NCBI RefSeq assembly: GCF_003627795.1
Contig: NZ_CP032685.1
Location: forward strand, 992,001 to 1,056,000
Origin: Rhizobium sp. CCGE531
Lineage (GTDB): Bacteria; Pseudomonadota; Alphaproteobacteria; Rhizobiales; Rhizobiaceae
DNA: 64,000 nucleotides
Direction: 5' to 3'
The notes under the pieces are model-generated. The model saw nothing but the letters and a program-made list of their open reading frames with translations. It was not told the origin of the DNA and searched no databases. Of the stretch, positions 62,093 to 64,000 are shown one piece after another (position 1 is the first letter of the stretch; every line of letters starts with the position of its first letter). The translations under genes were made by a program, and so were the position numbers.

Positions 62093-62899
62093 CTATCGCT
62101 TCCTGGCGCCCTTCTCCTGCGAAAGGCTCTTTCGAAGCGCATCCATGATGCTGATGACATTGCTCGGCGCGGCTTCCTCCTCCACCTTCGCCTTGGTGGG
62201 ACGCTTCCGGCCCTTCTTCTTGGAGGCGATAATCTCGAGCAGCTTCTCCTGGACGGGATCCGAGACCATGCCGGGATCCCATGGCTTCGTCCGTTCCTCT
62301 ATGAGCTCCTCGACCAACTGCATCAGCTTGGTGTCCATCGATTTCGATCCGATATCGCCGAAATAATCCCGATCGTCACGCACCTCGTCGCCAAAGCGCA
62401 AGGTCCAAAGCACGATCCCCTTGTCTCTCGGCTCCAGCATGACGGCGCGCTCGCGGCGATACATGACCAGCCGGGATATGCCGACCATGCGGCTCGCCGC
62501 CATCGCGTCGCGGATGACGCAGTAAGCCTCCTCGCCGACGGGATCATCCGGCGTCAGATAATGCGGGGTATCGAACCATATCCATTCGAGGCTGTCGCGC
62601 GGCACGAACATGTCGATATCGATCGTCCGCGTACTTTCCAGGGCGACCGCATCGAGCTCCTCGTCTTCGAGCATGACATAGTCATCCTCGCCACGCTCAT
62701 AGCCCTTGACTTCATCGTCCTCATCCACCGCGTTGCCGGTGACGGAATCCACATATCGGCTGACGATGCGATTGCCTGTCTTCCTGTTGAGCGTATGGAA
62801 ACGAACCTTCTCATTGTCGCTGGTTGCGGGCGCCATGGCGACAGGGCAGGTCACGAGCGACAGCTTGAGGTAGCCCTTCCAGAATGATCGCGGAGCCAT
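62093..62899 (-). CDS. ku: Ku protein, copy 2
   Basis: A 268-residue second Ku, convergent with ligD with only nine bases between stops. The core is WKGYLKLSLVTCPVAMAPAT, RFHTLNRKTGNRIVSRYVDS, KGYERGEDDYVMLEDEELDA and MQLVEELIEERTKPWDPGM. It has a shorter, less basic tail (KKKGRKRPTKAKVEEEAAPS, then ISIMDALRKSLSQEKGARKR) than copy 1. ATG 62899 follows GGAGGAAAAATTC. Sequence divergence from copy 1 is high, so it is not a recent duplication; rhizobia commonly have several Ku proteins that can form homo- or heterodimers. Confidence 0.92.
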   Translation of the reverse strand: MAPRSFWKGYLKLSLVTCPVAMAPATSDNEKVRFHTLNRKTGNRIVSRYVDSVTGNAVDEDDEVKGYERGEDDYVMLEDEELDAVALESTRTIDIDMFVPRDSLEWIWFDTPHYLTPDDPVGEEAYCVIRDAMAASRMVGISRLVMYRRERAVMLEPRDKGIVLWTLRFGDEVRDDRDYFGDIGSKSMDTKLMQLVEELIEERTKPWDPGMVSDPVQEKLLEIIASKKKGRKRPTKAKVEEEAAPSNVISIMDALRKSLSQEKGARKR

Positions 62900-63054
62900 G
62901 AATTTTTCCTCCGATACGAGAAGGAGGAACGGTCTTCGCCTTGCATGGTTCCGCTCGACCGGCTCATGGCTTCCGTCGCGGCTGAAAGGCAACTCGACCG
63001 GATAGGTAAGCTTGCCTATACTCCGATGCTCCGGATCGCTTCAAACCAGGGGCG

Positions 63055-63936
63055 ATGGATTGGCGGGAACAGCAAATCATGGATCAGCTCAACAGCGCCG
63101 CCACGACGCTCTTTTCCAGCAGGGAACGCGGCTGGAAGGGACTGGAGGCGAACTTCCTGCATCTCCGGGCTGGCCGCACCCATGTGCCTGGATCGCAGAC
63201 GCATCGGCTGGGCATTCACTTCGGGCGAGCCGTGAACGCATTTTGCCAATGCGATGGCCTGCAGCATCGCCGCCGACAGAAACACGGCGATATCGACATC
63301 GTTCCGGCGGAACTGGATGGCTGGTGGGAAGATGACCGCGACTGCACCATTCTGCGCCTGAATATTCACCCGGAACTCCTTCAGTCCGCCGCTCACGCGC
63401 TTGGCCGAAATCCCGGCACGCTTTCGCTGAAACCAAAATTCCAGCTTCGGGATGCCCGGCTGGAATCGATCGCCTGGGCGATCAAGACAGAGATCGAGGC
63501 AGCCGTACCGTCAGACCGGACCTATGCCGAGGCATTGGGGTTGGCTTTGGCAATTCGCCTTGTGGAAAGCGACGGGCAGGAAGCGACATACATTCCTGCG
63601 ACGGGCGTGGCGTTGACGAGCAAGCAAAGGCGCCGCCTGGCGGAATTTATCGAAGAGCATATCGACAAATCGCTGTCTCTCGCCGATCTGGCGGAGGTTG
63701 CCGGGCTCAGCGTATCGCATCTGAAGCCGCTCTTTCGCGCCACATTCGGGATGCCGGTTCATCAATATGTCCTGGCAAGCCGGGTCGAGCGTGCAAGATT
63801 GCTCATCCTGTCCGGCAACATGTCCCTTGCCCAGGTCGCGGCGGCGACCGGCTTTGCCCATCAGAGTCACATGAGCCATTGGATGCGTCGCATTCTGGGT
63901 CTCACCCCCGGAATGATAAACCGAATGCATTCCTAA
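63055..63936 (+). CDS. AraC-family transcriptional regulator
   Basis: A 293-residue regulator. The N-terminal 180 residues form an unassigned sensor domain (FLHLRAGRTHVPGSQTHRLG, VPAELDGWWEDDRDCTILRL). The C-terminal about 100 residues are two helix-turn-helix motifs (LSLADLAEVAGLSVSHLKPL, MSLAQVAAATGFAHQSHMS), ending GLTPGMINRMHS. It is divergent from the second ku. No target operon is in view. ATG 63055 gives a normal length. Confidence 0.87.
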   Translation: MDWREQQIMDQLNSAATTLFSSRERGWKGLEANFLHLRAGRTHVPGSQTHRLGIHFGRAVNAFCQCDGLQHRRRQKHGDIDIVPAELDGWWEDDRDCTILRLNIHPELLQSAAHALGRNPGTLSLKPKFQLRDARLESIAWAIKTEIEAAVPSDRTYAEALGLALAIRLVESDGQEATYIPATGVALTSKQRRRLAEFIEEHIDKSLSLADLAEVAGLSVSHLKPLFRATFGMPVHQYVLASRVERARLLILSGNMSLAQVAAATGFAHQSHMSHWMRRILGLTPGMINRMHS

Positions 63937-64000
63937 ATCGCGTCGCGATCTCTCGGATTCGCTTCTGGCGCTTTAGGTCCTTGAATTTGTGCATGTCGTA

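Noticed and set aside
1..64000. CRISPR arrays, tRNA and rRNA genes, replication origin
   Set aside because: No regularly spaced repeats, no cloverleaf or rRNA segments and no repABC-like or dnaA-box cluster were noticed on reading both strands.

Overview
The window looks like DNA from an alphaproteobacterium of the Rhizobiaceae (Rhizobium/Agrobacterium/Sinorhizobium type). The basis is high GC, many tightly packed ABC sugar-transport operons with local LacI, ROK and IclR regulators, a urate hydroxylase (PuuD) route for urate oxidation, Ku plus LigD end joining, and short mosaic intergenic repeats of the rhizobial kind. No rRNA, tRNA or CRISPR array was seen. The density of catabolic operons, two toxin-antitoxin pairs and two insertion sequences would suit an accessory replicon (megaplasmid or chromid), but that is inference.

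Layout. 1-870: a complete IS5-family element whose transposase needs a -1 frameshift. 0.9-11.2 kb: mixed genes, namely a LysE exporter, an unrecognised regulator-like protein, a CadC-like sensor with TPRs, an HxlR/DoxX/SDR redox locus, ureidoglycine aminohydrolase, an exported ankyrin protein, a two-component system and a ParDE module. 11.3-20.1 kb: sugar cluster 1, with a CUT2-type ABC importer, FGGY kinase, class II aldolase, a LacI repressor and a divergent ketose 3-epimerase; two LacI-type operators lie in the divergent promoter. 20.1-21.7 kb: a frameshifted IS4-family transposase between 95-bp inverted mosaic repeats. 21.7-24.0 kb: an L,D-transpeptidase and a cyclopropane-fatty-acid synthase. 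24.4-36.1 kb: sugar cluster 2, with a PF08013 protein, a PfkB kinase, three SDR dehydrogenases, a second 3-epimerase, a ROK regulator and a CUT1-type ABC importer. This fits polyol oxidation to a ketohexose such as tagatose, phosphorylation and C4 epimerisation to fructose 6-phosphate.

36.3-42.7 kb: a beta-hydroxyaspartate cycle operon (bhcA-B-C-D) with its divergent IclR regulator bhcR, followed in the same direction by a GAPDH-like gene. 42.8-43.4 kb: a HigBA-like toxin-antitoxin pair. 43.9-56.4 kb: purine catabolism, with a purine permease behind a foldable leader, AllA, a PuuE-UraD fusion, UraH, XdhABC, a LysR regulator, PuuD and GuaD. With the ureidoglycine aminohydrolase at 6.6-7.4 kb this covers guanine to glyoxylate except allantoate amidohydrolase, which is not in the window. 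The notable idea is that the glyoxylate-producing purine pathway sits beside the glyoxylate-assimilating beta-hydroxyaspartate cycle. 56.7-63.9 kb: an MFS transporter, Ku, LigD, a second Ku in convergent orientation, and an AraC regulator.

Functions are read from conserved motifs, gene order and remembered family features; no database search was run. Substrates of both sugar clusters are inferences.
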